In this document: one piece after another, positions 27,530 through 36,141 of the stretch
How the letters are laid out: each line of letters opens with the position of its first letter
Position numbering within the stretch: the first letter of the stretch is position 1
Assembly (NCBI RefSeq): GCF_016313185.1
Contig: NZ_CP066218.1
Span: 992,001 to 1,056,000, forward strand
DNA: 64,000 nucleotides
Direction of reading: 5' to 3'
Origin: Mycolicibacterium baixiangningiae
GTDB lineage: Bacteria > Actinomycetota > Actinomycetes > Mycobacteriales > Mycobacteriaceae
The notes under the pieces: model-generated
Seen by the model: only the letters and a program-made list of their open reading frames with translations
Databases searched by the model: none
Told to the model about the DNA's origin: nothing
Position numbers and translations under genes: made by a program

Positions 27530-29014
27530 TCAGACGCGGTCGCCGAGTGTGGAATTCAGCTGCGCGTAGCGTTGCGGCGAACGGGCCTTGATGAGGTAGG
27601 CGCCGATAAGGCCGATGGCGAGCGAGGCGAACAGCATTGTCGTGAAGCTGATCTGCAGCCAGCCTCCGCCACCGAGTAGGACATCCATACCGGTGACCGC
27701 GTACCAGAGAAACGGCAGGAGACCGGCGATGCCGAGCAGTGGCGCGATGAAGGTGTTCCACGGCCGCTTGTCCACATCCGAGCGGCGGAAGAACACGAAG
27801 ATCGCGATGCTGGCGATGGTCTGCAGCAGGATGATCGCCGCCGCGCCCACGCCGGTCCACCAGGTGAACAAGGTGGTGTACGGGTCCAGACCCAGGACGG
27901 CGAAGATGGCCACCACGATCGCGACCATCGCTATCTGCACGTAGCAGGCCACGGCTGGTGACTTGCGTGTGGGGTGGGTGGTGCCCAGTCGCGCCCAGAT
28001 GACGCCCTGGCGGCCCAGCGAATAGAGATAGCGGGCGACGTTGTTGTGGAATGTCAGGATCGCGGCGAACAGGCTGGTGATCACCAGCAGCTGAAACGCC
28101 TCGGTGCCGATCTGGCCCAACACGCTGTCGCTCACGGCGAAAACCAGGTTGCCACCCTCGGTTTCGGTCAGCCCGACCACGTTGCCGACGCCCACGGCGT
28201 TGACGATCAGGAAGGCGGTGACGGCATAGAACACGCCCATGAAGATGACCGACGCGTAGGTGGCCCGTGGGACGGTGCGCTTGGGGTCCTTGGCCTCCTC
28301 ACCGTAGATGGCGGTGCCCTCGAATCCGATGAACGACGCGTGGGCGAACATGAGCGCGACACCGAGCGCGCCGGCGAACACCGCCGAGGGGGCGAACGGT
28401 TCGAGGGAGTACTCGGATAGGGGGGTCGGCGAGTTGACCAGGATGCCGATGTTGAGAACCAGAATGACGCCGGTTTCCAGGGTGAGCAGTACCGCCAGGA
28501 CGCGCGCGCCGGCATGGATCTGGCGGACGCCGAGGAACAGTGCAGCCCCCATGGCCAGGAACGAGAACACCCACCAGGGAAGTGCGGCGCCGCTGTGCCT
28601 GTTGACGAATTCCGCCCCGTAGTAACCGAACCCACCGATGACGCCGAGTTGAATCGCGTCGTAGGCGAAGATCGCCAGCGAGGCCGAGCCCAGCCCCATC
28701 GGTCTGCCGAGGCCTCGGGTGATGAACGCGTAGAACGCACCCGCGTTGGTGATGTGCTTGCTCATCGCGACGTAGCCGACCGCGAAAACCGTCAGCACGA
28801 CAGCGACGACGACGAAGGCGCCCGCGATGCCGACCCCGTTGCCCGCGCCGATGATCACCGGGAACAGGGCCACCACCACGGTCAGCGGGGCGGCGGCGGC
28901 CACGACGAAGAACACGATGCCGAGTACGCCGATTTGGTTGCGCGCCAGACCCGGTGGCCCATCGGGGGATACTTTTGCGGTGGCCAGCGGCTTGGGATCG
29001 TCCTGGTCAAGCAT
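27530..29014 (-). CDS. APC-family amino acid/amine permease
   Basis: 494 residues with about 12 membrane segments. The APC signatures are visible: FFVVAAAAPLTVVVALFPVI, then ITNAGAFYAFITRGLG and FIGFEGTAIYGEEAKDPKRT. It imports an amino acid, amine or amino alcohol with cation symport. It lies 90 bases upstream of the ABC operon and 21 bases after the FAD oxidoreductase gene. It is likely the uptake route for the substrate of the kinase/phospho-lyase or aldehyde dehydrogenase steps. Confidence 0.88.
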   Translation of the reverse strand: MLDQDDPKPLATAKVSPDGPPGLARNQIGVLGIVFFVVAAAAPLTVVVALFPVIIGAGNGVGIAGAFVVVAVVLTVFAVGYVAMSKHITNAGAFYAFITRGLGRPMGLGSASLAIFAYDAIQLGVIGGFGYYGAEFVNRHSGAALPWWVFSFLAMGAALFLGVRQIHAGARVLAVLLTLETGVILVLNIGILVNSPTPLSEYSLEPFAPSAVFAGALGVALMFAHASFIGFEGTAIYGEEAKDPKRTVPRATYASVIFMGVFYAVTAFLIVNAVGVGNVVGLTETEGGNLVFAVSDSVLGQIGTEAFQLLVITSLFAAILTFHNNVARYLYSLGRQGVIWARLGTTHPTRKSPAVACYVQIAMVAIVVAIFAVLGLDPYTTLFTWWTGVGAAAIILLQTIASIAIFVFFRRSDVDKRPWNTFIAPLLGIAGLLPFLWYAVTGMDVLLGGGGWLQISFTTMLFASLAIGLIGAYLIKARSPQRYAQLNSTLGDRV

Positions 29015-29035
29015 GTCGTGTCCTTTGTCGTGGGG

Positions 29036-30769
29036 TTAACGGGAGGTTTTACTGCGAGCGGCGAACTTGACGACCTTGCGCAGCGCCGGGCTGGTCGCGA
29101 CGGTGTATCCGAGTTTCTTGCCGGCCTTGGTTTCCATGACCGTCTCCAGGGCGCGGTCGATGGCCCCCGCCTTGGGTGCAGGGCCGACACGCGCGGCCGT
29201 CGGTGCGGGCGTGCCGTCGAGGTCGGCGATGACGACCTTCGCGGCGTTGTGTCCGTTGGCGCCCATGACGCCTCCACCGGGATGGGTGCCCGACCCGCAC
29301 AGGTAGTAGTTGGCCACCGTGGTGCGGTAGTCGGCCAGTTCCGGGGTGGGCCGGTTGTTGAACAGCTGATCGAAGAACATCGACCCGTGGAAGATGTTGC
29401 CGCCGGTGAGACCGTAATCCCGCTCGAGGTCCTTCGGGGTGATGATGACCCGCTCGACGATGTGGTTGCGCAGGTTGGGCGCGTATCGGAACAGGACTTC
29501 CAGCACTCGGTCCGCCCACTCGTCGCGGATCGTATCCCAGTCGGTCCCCGCCAGCTCGAACGGAAGTTGCTGCACGCCAAGGGTCATGGTGTGCTTACCC
29601 TTCGGCGCCAGGGTCGAGTCGTGGGTGGACTGGATGACGGCTTCGATCACGAAGTCGTCGGGGATTTCGCCGCGGCGCTCGGCTTCCCATGCTCGTTCGA
29701 AATTCTCGATCGAGGCGCCGAGGATCGCCTGTGCCTGATGCTGCGGGCCTTCAATCCCCTCAGGGAAGCCGATGTAGTCGGGTAGCTCGTCGATCAGCAG
29801 ATGGATGCGCGCCATCGACCCGCGGGCGTCGTAGTTCTCCAGCTTCGCGGTCAACTTGGCATCGATCGCGCCCGCTGGCAGGAGCTGCAGCATCGACCGC
29901 TGCGGGTCGGCGTTGGAGATCACCGTGCGCGCCGAGATCGTCTGTCCGCCATGCAATGTGACGCCCGTGGCCTCACCCTTGGTGACCACGACCTGCTTGA
30001 CCGGCGACTGGATCCGGATCTCGACGCCGTAGGCTTCGGCGCTGCGGGCCAACGCCTGAGTGATACCACCCATGCCGCCCTTGACGAAGCCCCACTGGCC
30101 GAGCGTGCCCTTGAACTCACCGACCGAGTGGTGACCGTAGACGTACCCGGTGCCCGGGGTCGACGGGCCGCCCCACACCGAGATCATGCCGAAGAAGGTG
30201 AACAGACCCTTGATGTGTTCGTTGTCGAAGTAGCGGTCCAGCAGGTCCTTCGTGGACAGCAGGACCATCTCGTTGAACAGATCCTCGGCGCCGGCGGCCT
30301 CGAACGCGGCCAGCACCTGGGAGCGGCTGGGTGCGGGAGACAGCAGGAAGGGGGTCAGGATGGACGCGAACTTCTTGACCCGCAACCCGAAGTCGAGGAA
30401 TGCGGCCGCGTCACGCTTGGAGAATTTCTCGATCTCCTTGAGGGTCTTGTCCATGTCTTTCCACATGAACAGGTGGCTGCCGTCGGGGAAGATGCTGACT
30501 TCGTTGGCCTCGGTCTGGTACATCTCCAGCCCGAAGCGCTCCAATTCCAGGTCGGCGATGATCTGCGGGCGAAGCAGACTGGCGATGAACGCACACGATG
30601 ACCACGTGGACCCGGGGATCAGTTCCTCACTGGTACACGCGCCTCCTACCACGTCGCGGGCTTCCAGGACGAGGACCTTCTTACCGGCCCGGGCCAGATA
30701 TCCAGCGGTGATCAGACCGTTGTGGCCGGCGCCGACGATGATCGCGTCGTAGGCGGTGGTAATGCTCAT
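29036..30769 (-). CDS. FAD-dependent oxidoreductase (phytoene-desaturase/PYROXD2-like)
   Basis: 577 residues from ATG 30769, in an ATGA overlap with the RedY-like gene; a longer upstream frame is not coding. The Rossmann FAD motif is at the N-terminus (AIIVGAGHNGLITAGYLARA, then VLVLEARDVVGG). The C-terminal FAD motif is YYLCGSGTHPGGGVMGANGH. The enzyme should oxidise a C-N or C-C bond of its substrate with FAD. The usual carotenoid partners are absent and the genes around it concern amides, amines and aldehydes, so an amine or amide substrate is more likely. The exact reaction is unknown. Confidence 0.85.
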   Translation of the reverse strand: MSITTAYDAIIVGAGHNGLITAGYLARAGKKVLVLEARDVVGGACTSEELIPGSTWSSCAFIASLLRPQIIADLELERFGLEMYQTEANEVSIFPDGSHLFMWKDMDKTLKEIEKFSKRDAAAFLDFGLRVKKFASILTPFLLSPAPSRSQVLAAFEAAGAEDLFNEMVLLSTKDLLDRYFDNEHIKGLFTFFGMISVWGGPSTPGTGYVYGHHSVGEFKGTLGQWGFVKGGMGGITQALARSAEAYGVEIRIQSPVKQVVVTKGEATGVTLHGGQTISARTVISNADPQRSMLQLLPAGAIDAKLTAKLENYDARGSMARIHLLIDELPDYIGFPEGIEGPQHQAQAILGASIENFERAWEAERRGEIPDDFVIEAVIQSTHDSTLAPKGKHTMTLGVQQLPFELAGTDWDTIRDEWADRVLEVLFRYAPNLRNHIVERVIITPKDLERDYGLTGGNIFHGSMFFDQLFNNRPTPELADYRTTVANYYLCGSGTHPGGGVMGANGHNAAKVVIADLDGTPAPTAARVGPAPKAGAIDRALETVMETKAGKKLGYTVATSPALRKVVKFAARSKTSR

Positions 30770-31110
30770 CGGGGCTCTCCAGGGATGACGTGGGTGAAGT
30801 AGGTGCGGACGGTGGCCGGGTCCACGAGGGCGTTGAAGCCGTCGATGACCGGGCTCATGCTCGGGTGGGTGTCGCGGAGTCGCTCCCAGTCCGCCCAGTC
30901 GGTGACCTCCATGACTTCCAAGATGTCTGCCGGCGCCCCGTCGGGTGCCTCGTCGACGCGGAACGCTTCGAAGCGTCGAACGATGTCCCGGTGGGCCAGG
31001 CATGTCGGCCGGTCCACCTCGGCGGAAAAGCGTTCGAAGTCAGCCGGATTCACCCCGGGCAACATCGAGAAAAGGTTCACCGCTACTACTGAGCGGCTGG
31101 GGGCGGTCAT
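30766..31110 (-). CDS. RedY/HapK-like small protein
   Basis: 114 residues, ferredoxin-like (dimeric alpha-beta barrel) size, with VVAVNLFSMLPGVNPADFER at the start, WADWERLRDTH in the middle and TYFTHVIPG at the end, the pattern of RedY-like proteins. These are small cytosolic proteins of uncertain catalytic role. It is translationally coupled to the FAD oxidoreductase (ATGA) and lies 34 bases after the aldehyde dehydrogenase, so it probably assists the same pathway. Confidence 0.75.
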   Translation of the reverse strand: MTAPSRSVVAVNLFSMLPGVNPADFERFSAEVDRPTCLAHRDIVRRFEAFRVDEAPDGAPADILEVMEVTDWADWERLRDTHPSMSPVIDGFNALVDPATVRTYFTHVIPGEPR

Positions 31111-31144
31111 CGTATGAAACTCCAGGAAGGTTGGTCAGGATCGA

Positions 31145-32578
31145 TCAGGATTCGAGGTTGATCATGATGTGTTTGATCTCGGTGTACTCCTCAACGGAGT
31201 AGATCGACATGTCGTTGCCGTGGCCGGACTGCTTGAAGCCGCCGTGGGGCATCTCCGAGACGATCGGCAGATGGTCGTTGATCCAGACGGTGCCGAACTG
31301 GAGTTTGCGTGCCGCCCGCATCGCCCGACCCACGTCGCGGGTGAATACCGAAGCGGCGAGGCCGTATTCGACGTCATTGGCCCAGGCGAAGGCTTGCTCC
31401 TCGCCGGTGAAGCGGGTGGTGGTGACCACCGGGCCGAAGACCTCCCTCTGCACGATTTCGGAGTCCTGTGCGGCATCGACGACCAACGACGGTCGGTACC
31501 AGAAACCGGGTCCGGCGCCGAGGCCACCGACGGCCAGTGAGGCCGGGCCGGACTCTGTGGCCCGGTCGACGAAGCCGGCGATCCGGTCGCGCTGACGCTC
31601 GGAGATCACCGGGCCCATCTCGGTGGACTCATCGGCAGGCGCACCCATCGTCACCTTGCCGACGGCGCGGCTGAGTTCGGTGACGAACTCGTCGTAGATG
31701 CCGTCGGCGATGTACACCCGCGACGCGGCCATGCAGTCCTGCCCGGAGTTGCCGTAGCCGCCCTCACAGATCTTGGTGATCGCCAGTTCGACGTCGCAGT
31801 CGTCGAACACCAGAACCGGCGCTTTGCCGCCCAGCTCGAGGTGCAGGCGCTTGAGGTTCCCCGCACCGGCGCGGGCGACGATCTTGCCGGTGGAGGTGTC
31901 ACCGGTCAGCGAGGTCATCCGGACCCGCGGGTGGCCGGTCAAAGCCGCGCCGACGGTGTCGCCGTGGCCAGTCACCACATTGAACACCCCCGCCGGGAAC
32001 AGGTCGGCGGCCAGCTCGGCCAGCCGCAACGTGGTCAGCGGGGTCAGCTCACTGGGCTTGAGGACCAACGTGTTTCCGGTCATCAGCGCCGGGCAGATCT
32101 TCCAGATCGCCATGACGAGGGGGAAATTCCAGGGCGCGACGCTGCCGATGACACCGAGAGGGTCGCGTCGGATGATGCTGGTGTGGGTGGGGGAGTATTC
32201 CCCGGCTGCGCGGCCCTCCAGTACGCGGGCCGCACCGGCGAAGAAGCGCATGTTGTCGACGCCGAAGGGAATCTCTTCGCGCGCAACAGCTATCGGCTTA
32301 CCGACATTCTGCGATTCCAGCTGCGCGAACTCCTCGGCATGGGTTTCGAGACGATCGGCGAGCTTCAGCAGCAACTCGGCGCGCTTGCCCGGCGTTGTGG
32401 CAGCCCAGTCCTCGAAAGCCTGCTCTGCGGCAGCGACGGCACGATCGACGTCGGTGGCATCACCGGCCGGCACCGTCGCGATCTGCTCGCCGTTGGCGGG
32501 GTTGATGACCGCTTCGGTCGCGCCGCTCGCGGCGGGGACATGTTCGCCCGCTACGTACATGAGCTGGCTGTCTGCCAT
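31145..32578 (-). CDS. Aldehyde dehydrogenase, aminobutyraldehyde-type
   Basis: 477 residues from ATG 32578, preceded by GGAGAA; TTG 32593 is less likely. Family motifs are in order: [31 protein letters not shown] (catalytic Glu) and [15 protein letters not shown] (catalytic Cys), ending with [10 protein letters not shown]. The GQDC-M-A-A-S-R wording is typical of gamma-aminobutyraldehyde dehydrogenases. It oxidises an (amino)aldehyde with NAD. It is the first gene of the minus arm of the island; an operator-like element sits at 32636-32647 just upstream. Confidence 0.88.
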   Translation of the reverse strand: MADSQLMYVAGEHVPAASGATEAVINPANGEQIATVPAGDATDVDRAVAAAEQAFEDWAATTPGKRAELLLKLADRLETHAEEFAQLESQNVGKPIAVAREEIPFGVDNMRFFAGAARVLEGRAAGEYSPTHTSIIRRDPLGVIGSVAPWNFPLVMAIWKICPALMTGNTLVLKPSELTPLTTLRLAELAADLFPAGVFNVVTGHGDTVGAALTGHPRVRMTSLTGDTSTGKIVARAGAGNLKRLHLELGGKAPVLVFDDCDVELAITKICEGGYGNSGQDCMAASRVYIADGIYDEFVTELSRAVGKVTMGAPADESTEMGPVISERQRDRIAGFVDRATESGPASLAVGGLGAGPGFWYRPSLVVDAAQDSEIVQREVFGPVVTTTRFTGEEQAFAWANDVEYGLAASVFTRDVGRAMRAARKLQFGTVWINDHLPIVSEMPHGGFKQSGHGNDMSIYSVEEYTEIKHIMINLES

Positions 32579-32635
32579 GAATTGGTTCTCCAAACGACAT
32601 CAGGGCGGCCGACGCCGGTCGAAATCCTGCCCTAG

Positions 32636-32647
32636 TGTTGAACAGTT
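32636..32647. promoter_or_regulatory. Candidate GntR/FCD operator, site 1
   Basis: TGTTGAACAGTT, about 58 bases upstream of the aldehyde dehydrogenase start. It shares TGTTnnACAGTT with two further sites flanking the regulator gene. The shape (short half-sites around a small spacer) fits FadR/FCD-type GntR regulators. Confidence 0.6.
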
Positions 32648-32783
32648 GACGTGGAGAACTTAAGCACAGGGCTGGGGTGCGCGCAAGATAAGCGGCGGGA
32701 ACGGTGGCGTCACGCGTCCCGGGGCGGTCCAGGGGAAGGTCGACGTAACCGGCGCCGTCGTCCACTCGGGCGAGGGCCCGGAA

Positions 32784-33461
32784 TCACGACACTGTGCGCG
32801 TCGCCAGGATCTTGCGAACCTCGTCGCGGTTTTCGGTGATGATGTCGGCGATTGTGGTGCGCGCCAAATCAGGATCTCGAGAGGCGAAGGCGGCGACGAT
32901 GCGCTCGTGCTCTTCTTCCAGGCCGGAGTCCGTCTCGTACTCGTGGTGGTCCAGCGACAGGATCAGCAGGAAGTAGCGCAAGTCGCCGAGCAACTCGGCG
33001 TAGAACTTGTCCAGCCGGGGGCTCTTCATCAGGCCGACGATGGCACGGTGGATGTCGAGGTCTTTCTCCACAATGGTGCGTGGATCTTCCGTCGACATGG
33101 CCTCTTTGAGGGCCGCCATCGCGTCGGTCAGCGGCGTCAGGTCGGTGTCGGGACCGATGGACGCCGCCGCGGCGGTCTCCAAGTACAATCGGGCGCGGTA
33201 GATGTCGAGGACCTCTTCGTCGGAGGGGTCCCAGACGACCAGGCCGCGATTGAAGGTGTAGCGCACCAAACCCGTACCCTGCAGCAGGCGAACCGCTTCG
33301 CGGACGGTGTTGCGCGAGATGCCCAGTGAGTCGGCGACCACGCTCTCCCTGATCCGCTCGCCGGGTTTGAGTTCGCCTTCGAGGATCATGTCCATCAAGC
33401 CGTCGGCGATCTGCTGCGCGCTGCTGCGTCCGACGATCTGAATACGGTCTGCCATGGACAT
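32784..33461 (-). CDS. GntR-family regulator with FCD domain
   Basis: 225 residues from ATG 33461 (an alternative ATG at 33455 and an upstream in-frame start at 33476 exist). The N-terminal winged helix (about 10-75) has LKPGERIRESVVADSLGISR, then NTVREAVRLLQ. The FCD effector domain (about 80-215) has an EKDLDIHRAIV helix and two late histidines consistent with metal-assisted ligand binding. Between the two divergent arms of the catabolic island it is almost certainly the local regulator. A candidate operator overlaps its own start region (33475-33486), suggesting autoregulation. Confidence 0.88.
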   Translation of the reverse strand: MSMADRIQIVGRSSAQQIADGLMDMILEGELKPGERIRESVVADSLGISRNTVREAVRLLQGTGLVRYTFNRGLVVWDPSDEEVLDIYRARLYLETAAAASIGPDTDLTPLTDAMAALKEAMSTEDPRTIVEKDLDIHRAIVGLMKSPRLDKFYAELLGDLRYFLLILSLDHHEYETDSGLEEEHERIVAAFASRDPDLARTTIADIITENRDEVRKILATRTVS

Positions 33462-33474
33462 GCCAGCATCGTAC

Positions 33475-33486
33475 AACTGTTAAACA
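33475..33486. promoter_or_regulatory. Candidate GntR/FCD operator, site 2 (autoregulatory)
   Basis: AACTGTTAAACA, whose complement TGTTTAACAGTT matches the same 12-bp pattern as sites 1 and 3. It lies 14 bases upstream of the regulator ATG at 33461, where a bound protein would block expression of its own gene. Confidence 0.6.
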
Positions 33487-33534
33487 GCCCTTGGACCTGG
33501 GCAACCATCGGAATCTGGACAGCTTCTGCTCTAA

Positions 33535-33546
33535 TGTTCTACAGTT
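33535..33546. promoter_or_regulatory. Candidate GntR/FCD operator, site 3
   Basis: TGTTCTACAGTT, about 92 bases upstream of the kinase start in the plus-arm operon. It is 49 bases from site 2, so the divergent promoter region holds two sites. Confidence 0.6.
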
Positions 33547-33637
33547 CAGCTGGCCTGCATGGCCGTAGTCGCCTCACCGCAGCGTGAACCACCATCACCG
33601 CGGCGACGGTCCCCGACAGCACAGAACAGGATCCCGG

Positions 33638-34783
33638 ATGCCGAACGCTTTCGATGGCGACGCAACCGGCCCATCCACCAGAAGGGACGACGCCGCGATC
33701 GCAAGCGCGGGTGCGCTCGGCCGAATCGCCCGCGAGAGTGCGCTGGAACCCACCGTCGAACGGTTTCCGGAAGACGCGGTCGTAACCGAACTCCGACGCC
33801 AGTACGGCCTGAACGGCCGCCTGAGCCGCATTCCGACAGAGAAAGACGACACGTTCCGACTTGCGAGCGATCTCGGGCGGTTCCTCGTCAAGATCGCCCC
33901 TGCAAGCGAGCGTGCTCAGATCGTCAACCTCCAATCCGCGGTCATGCTGCACCTGGAGAAGCGAGGCCCGGCGATTCCCGCGCAACGGCTGATCCGCGGG
34001 GTACACGGCCAAGTCGAAACGACCGTCGTGGATTCCCGCGGCAACGCGCGCATCATGCGGGTCATGAGTTACCTCGATGGCGATCTGCTCTCGTCGGTCG
34101 CCCCGACGGGTGCGCAGTTCCAGAGTGTCGGCGCCACGTTGGCGCGACTCGACCTGGTCTTGGCGGGCTTCCGTCACCCCGACGAAAACCGGTTGCTCAT
34201 CTGGGATCTGAAGAACTTCCTGCACATGCGACCGCTGTTGGACCTGGTCACCGATCGCGACGATGTCGCCATGGCGACGTGGGTCTTCGACCGATTCGAG
34301 ACCGTGGTCGCGCCCCGCATGGGCACGCTCGAAGAGCAGATGATCCACGGCGACTTCAGTCCGTTCAATGTCGTCGTCGACCCGAGCGCCGACGAATTCG
34401 TCACGGGTGTGATCGATTTCGGTGATGTCGTGCGGAGCCCCCTGGTGTTCGAGTTGGCCGTCGCAGTGGCCAATCAGATCGGCGTGGATCAGCGTCGACC
34501 GTGGGACAGCGCCCGGGACATCGTGCGCGGGTACCGTGCGGTTCGGCCGCTGCCGGACCGTGACGCGGCGCTGTTGGGAATCGCCGGGCCGGCTCGTCTT
34601 CTCCTGCGTGCCCTGATCTTTGGTTGGCGGGCCACCGTTCACCCCCACAGCCGTGACTATGGGGTGTCGCATTCGGCCCTGGACTGGGCGAGGCTGCGTT
34701 GCGCGCTGTCGGTTGTCACTCCCACTGTCGAAGCACTACTCGCGGATACCGGCGCGACGGCGTCGTCGAATCGAAAGGACTGA
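33638..34783 (+). CDS. APH-family small-molecule kinase, hydroxylysine/amino-alcohol kinase-like
   Basis: 381 residues from ATG 33638 (a start at 33584 is possible). Kinase-fold motifs are an N-lobe with FRLASDLGRFLVKI (ATP-binding Lys), a catalytic loop MIHGDFSPFNVVVD and a metal-binding VIDFGDVVRSPL. The family phosphorylates hydroxyls of small molecules. The following gene is a class III aminotransferase-fold enzyme of the phospho-lyase type. That pair is known from amino-alcohol and hydroxylysine breakdown (kinase, then phospho-lyase releasing phosphate, ammonia and an aldehyde). Antibiotic resistance is therefore an unlikely role here. Confidence 0.82.
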   Translation: MPNAFDGDATGPSTRRDDAAIASAGALGRIARESALEPTVERFPEDAVVTELRRQYGLNGRLSRIPTEKDDTFRLASDLGRFLVKIAPASERAQIVNLQSAVMLHLEKRGPAIPAQRLIRGVHGQVETTVVDSRGNARIMRVMSYLDGDLLSSVAPTGAQFQSVGATLARLDLVLAGFRHPDENRLLIWDLKNFLHMRPLLDLVTDRDDVAMATWVFDRFETVVAPRMGTLEEQMIHGDFSPFNVVVDPSADEFVTGVIDFGDVVRSPLVFELAVAVANQIGVDQRRPWDSARDIVRGYRAVRPLPDRDAALLGIAGPARLLLRALIFGWRATVHPHSRDYGVSHSALDWARLRCALSVVTPTVEALLADTGATASSNRKD

Positions 34784-34785
34784 CA

Positions 34786-36141
34786 ATGGTCAATGCTTCC
34801 CCGCTCCAAGCGTCCGAACCCATGGTGAACGGATTCGACACGTCCCGCATCGACGAGCTGCCCCCGCGTACTCGCGAACAGGTCGGCGCCCGGGAACGCC
34901 TTCTGGGACCGGGCTACCGCCTCTTCTACGAGAACCCGGTGGAGATCGTGCGGGGTGAGGGCACGTTGCTTTTCGACGCCGACGGCAACGACTATCTGGA
35001 CGTCTACAACAACGTCGCCAGCGTGGGACACTGCCATCCCTACGTCGTCGATGCGGTTCACCGGCAACTGTCGACGCTCAACACCAACACCCGGTACATC
35101 CAGCAGTCGATCCTGAACTACAGCGAACAGTTCTTGGGCACCATGCCGGCGGAGATCGGGCACGTCATGTTCACCTGCACCGGTTCTGAGGCCAACGACC
35201 TCGCGATGCGGGTGGCCCGCTACTACACCGGCAACCAGGGCATCATCGTCACCTCCGGCGCCTACCACGGGCTCACCGCCGACGTGTCGTCCTTCTCGCC
35301 GTCTCTTGGCGTCGGCGTTCCGCTGGCTCCGCACGTGCGCACCATCGCCGCACCGGATCGACTGCGCCACGGTGGCAACGACGACCTGATCGCGAAGATG
35401 CGCCAAGAGATCCGCGAGGCGATCGCCGATCTGCAACGCCACGGGTTCGGTGTCGCGGCATTCATCGCGGACATGATCTTCTCCTCGGACGGCATCTACG
35501 CCGACCCGGCCGGATTCCTGCAGCCGATCATCGAGGTAGTTCACGACGCCGGCGGGCTGTTCATCGCCGACGAGGTGCAACCCGGGTTCGGGCGCACCGG
35601 CCGGCACTGGTGGGGTTACCAACGGCACGGCCTGGTGCCCGACATCGTGACCACCGGCAAGCCGATGGGCAACGGCATTCCCATCGCCGCCGCCGCCTTC
35701 CGCCCCGAGCTTCTCGTCGAATTCGGCCGCAACATCCGCTATTTCAACACCTTCGGCGGCAACTCGGTGTCCATCGCGGCAGCGCAGGCAGTGCTCGACG
35801 TGATCAACGATGAAGGTCTGATCGCCAACGCCGAGACCGTCGGCAACTACATCCAGGCCGAGATCGCGACGCTGGCGGCTGATTACGAACAGATCGCCGA
35901 GGTCCGTGGCGCCGGCCTGTTCGTGGGGGTGGACATCGTCACCGACCGGGCGTCCAACACTCCAGACGGAGCAGCAACACTGCGGGTGGTCAACCATATG
36001 CGTCGGCGTAGGGTCCTCATCTCGGCCTCGGGTCCACGGGGCAGCGTACTCAAAGTGCGTCCGCCGCTGCCGTTTTCCATCAGTGACGCCGACCGCATGC
36101 TCGGAAACCTGCAGGTGGTGCTCGCCGAGGAGCTTCATTGA
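34786..36141 (+). CDS. Class III PLP enzyme, probable amino-alcohol O-phosphate phospho-lyase
   Basis: 451 residues from ATG 34786, two bases after the kinase stop. Fold type I class III signatures are MFTCTGSEANDLAMRVAR, then LFIADEVQPGFGRTG with the PLP-contacting Asp and VTTGKPMGNGIPIAAAAF (Schiff-base Lys). The N-terminal pattern (YLDVYNNVASVGHCHPYVVD) is typical of ethanolamine-phosphate and phosphohydroxylysine phospho-lyases rather than ordinary transaminases. It would eliminate phosphate and ammonia from the phosphorylated amino alcohol, leaving an aldehyde for the aldehyde dehydrogenases. An aminotransferase role cannot be excluded. Confidence 0.83.
   Translation: MVNASPLQASEPMVNGFDTSRIDELPPRTREQVGARERLLGPGYRLFYENPVEIVRGEGTLLFDADGNDYLDVYNNVASVGHCHPYVVDAVHRQLSTLNTNTRYIQQSILNYSEQFLGTMPAEIGHVMFTCTGSEANDLAMRVARYYTGNQGIIVTSGAYHGLTADVSSFSPSLGVGVPLAPHVRTIAAPDRLRHGGNDDLIAKMRQEIREAIADLQRHGFGVAAFIADMIFSSDGIYADPAGFLQPIIEVVHDAGGLFIADEVQPGFGRTGRHWWGYQRHGLVPDIVTTGKPMGNGIPIAAAAFRPELLVEFGRNIRYFNTFGGNSVSIAAAQAVLDVINDEGLIANAETVGNYIQAEIATLAADYEQIAEVRGAGLFVGVDIVTDRASNTPDGAATLRVVNHMRRRRVLISASGPRGSVLKVRPPLPFSISDADRMLGNLQVVLAEELH

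Noticed and set aside
33638..34783. Aminoglycoside resistance gene
   Set aside because: The kinase fold is shared, but the coupled phospho-lyase gene and catabolic context point to a metabolic kinase.
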